64,000 bases of DNA, taken from Odontocerum albicorne. Lineage: Eukaryota > Arthropoda > Insecta > Trichoptera > Odontoceridae. Location of the stretch: contig OX463848.1 in assembly GCA_949825065.1 (NCBI GenBank), positions 38,196,663 through 38,260,662 of the forward strand, written 5' to 3'. Below, one piece after another: positions 63,779 to 64,000 of this stretch. Within the stretch, counting starts at the first letter, position 1. Every line of letters starts with the position of its first letter. The translations under genes were made by a program, and so were the position numbers. The notes under the pieces were generated by a model. That model saw only the letters and a list, made by a program, of their open reading frames with translations. It was not told the origin of the DNA and searched no databases.

Positions 63779-64000
63779 AAGATATTTCTACATCGAAATA
63801 AACCTTCCAGGTTGTCTTGTATACTTCAAAAGTGTAGAACATTATAACCTTTAAGATGGTTTTGATACTATTCAAACACTCTTGAAGGGAATTGATGTCT
63901 CCCTACTGAATCCATTCGAGATAAATTAAGAAATCTATATACTAACGATTTTCTTTATTGATATTTATTTCAATTGTAAACAAAGAATTTTTGGTTGGTT
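63779..64000. other. No recognisable gene
   Basis: AT-rich end of window. Confidence 0.5.

Overview
Organism and overall nature: this is AT-rich (about two thirds A+T) non-coding nuclear DNA of an arthropod, most likely an insect. The evidence is insect-type mariner transposase remnants, tRNA-derived SINEs with LINE-like tails, several decayed insect-type LINE families, many MITEs and satellite-like arrays. There is no bacterial gene organisation, no operon, no CRISPR array and no rRNA cluster. I can defend only one weak candidate for a host coding exon (17175-17360, minus); almost everything else recognisable is mobile DNA, most of it broken. Family names below are my own labels, defined by comparing copies inside the window. 

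Families. DNA transposons: MAR-A (mariner, ends TTRGGTGTTAACATAAG; 6046, 33276, 41817), MAR-B (internally deleted mariner-like MITE, ends AAGGGTCTTTCAAATTGAG; 10237, 29912, 36356), MAR-C (mariner with CGAGGG ends; 2050), a fourth mariner-like 5' end (14412), MITE-F (54294, 59341), MITE-T with TTAA target duplications (3627, 18049, 43524), two hAT-type MITEs with 8-bp duplications (38097, 62032), a Harbinger-like MITE with TAA duplications (47766), fold-back families FB-G, FB-I and hairpin family FB-E. Retroelements: SINE-J (about 17 copies), SINE-S (4), LINE-K (Jockey/CR1-like; its 3' tail is shared with SINE-J), LINE-M (most abundant LINE, about 14 fragments), and single or few fragments of LINE-O, P, Q, V, W. 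Unclassified repeats: Rep-H, Rep-L, Rep-N. Tandem arrays lie at 1-215, 9871-10095, 22215-23640 (higher-order satellite), 24640-25120, 36040-37190 and 46195-46676. 

Layout: 1-6.5 kb LINE-M, Rep-N, MAR-C, SINE-J with a MITE-T inside, Rep-H, MAR-A. 6.5-13.2 kb hairpin MITE, 28-bp tandem array, MAR-B, Rep-L, LINE-K, Rep-H, best SINE-J. 14-20.7 kb fold-back elements, possible exon, hairpin MITE, LINE-M. 20-25.5 kb fold-back elements, inverted SINE pair, two satellite arrays, SINE-S. 25.8-35.5 kb LINE-P/O, MAR-B, LINE-K, inverted SINE pair, long-armed MAR-A. 36-45 kb tandem block split by MAR-B, LINE-M, hAT MITE, LINE-Q, MAR-A, nested FB-G/Rep-H. 45-56 kb Rep-L with array, Harbinger-like MITE, LINE-K, LINE-M, Rep-L split by LINE-K. 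56-64 kb LINE-V, LINE-W with an RNase H motif, MITE-F, SINE-J/S, second hAT MITE. 

Main discovery: the octamer TACGAGTA (or TACTCGTA) occurs 25 times, roughly ten times more than base composition predicts. In at least five places comparison with a paralogous copy, or with the expected coding frame, shows it is an added 6 bp at a TA. That is the form expected of an excision scar (TA + 4 terminal bases CGAG + TA) of a Minos-type Tc1/mariner transposon. The window thus looks full of scars of a transposon that has left, and no Minos-like element remains in it.
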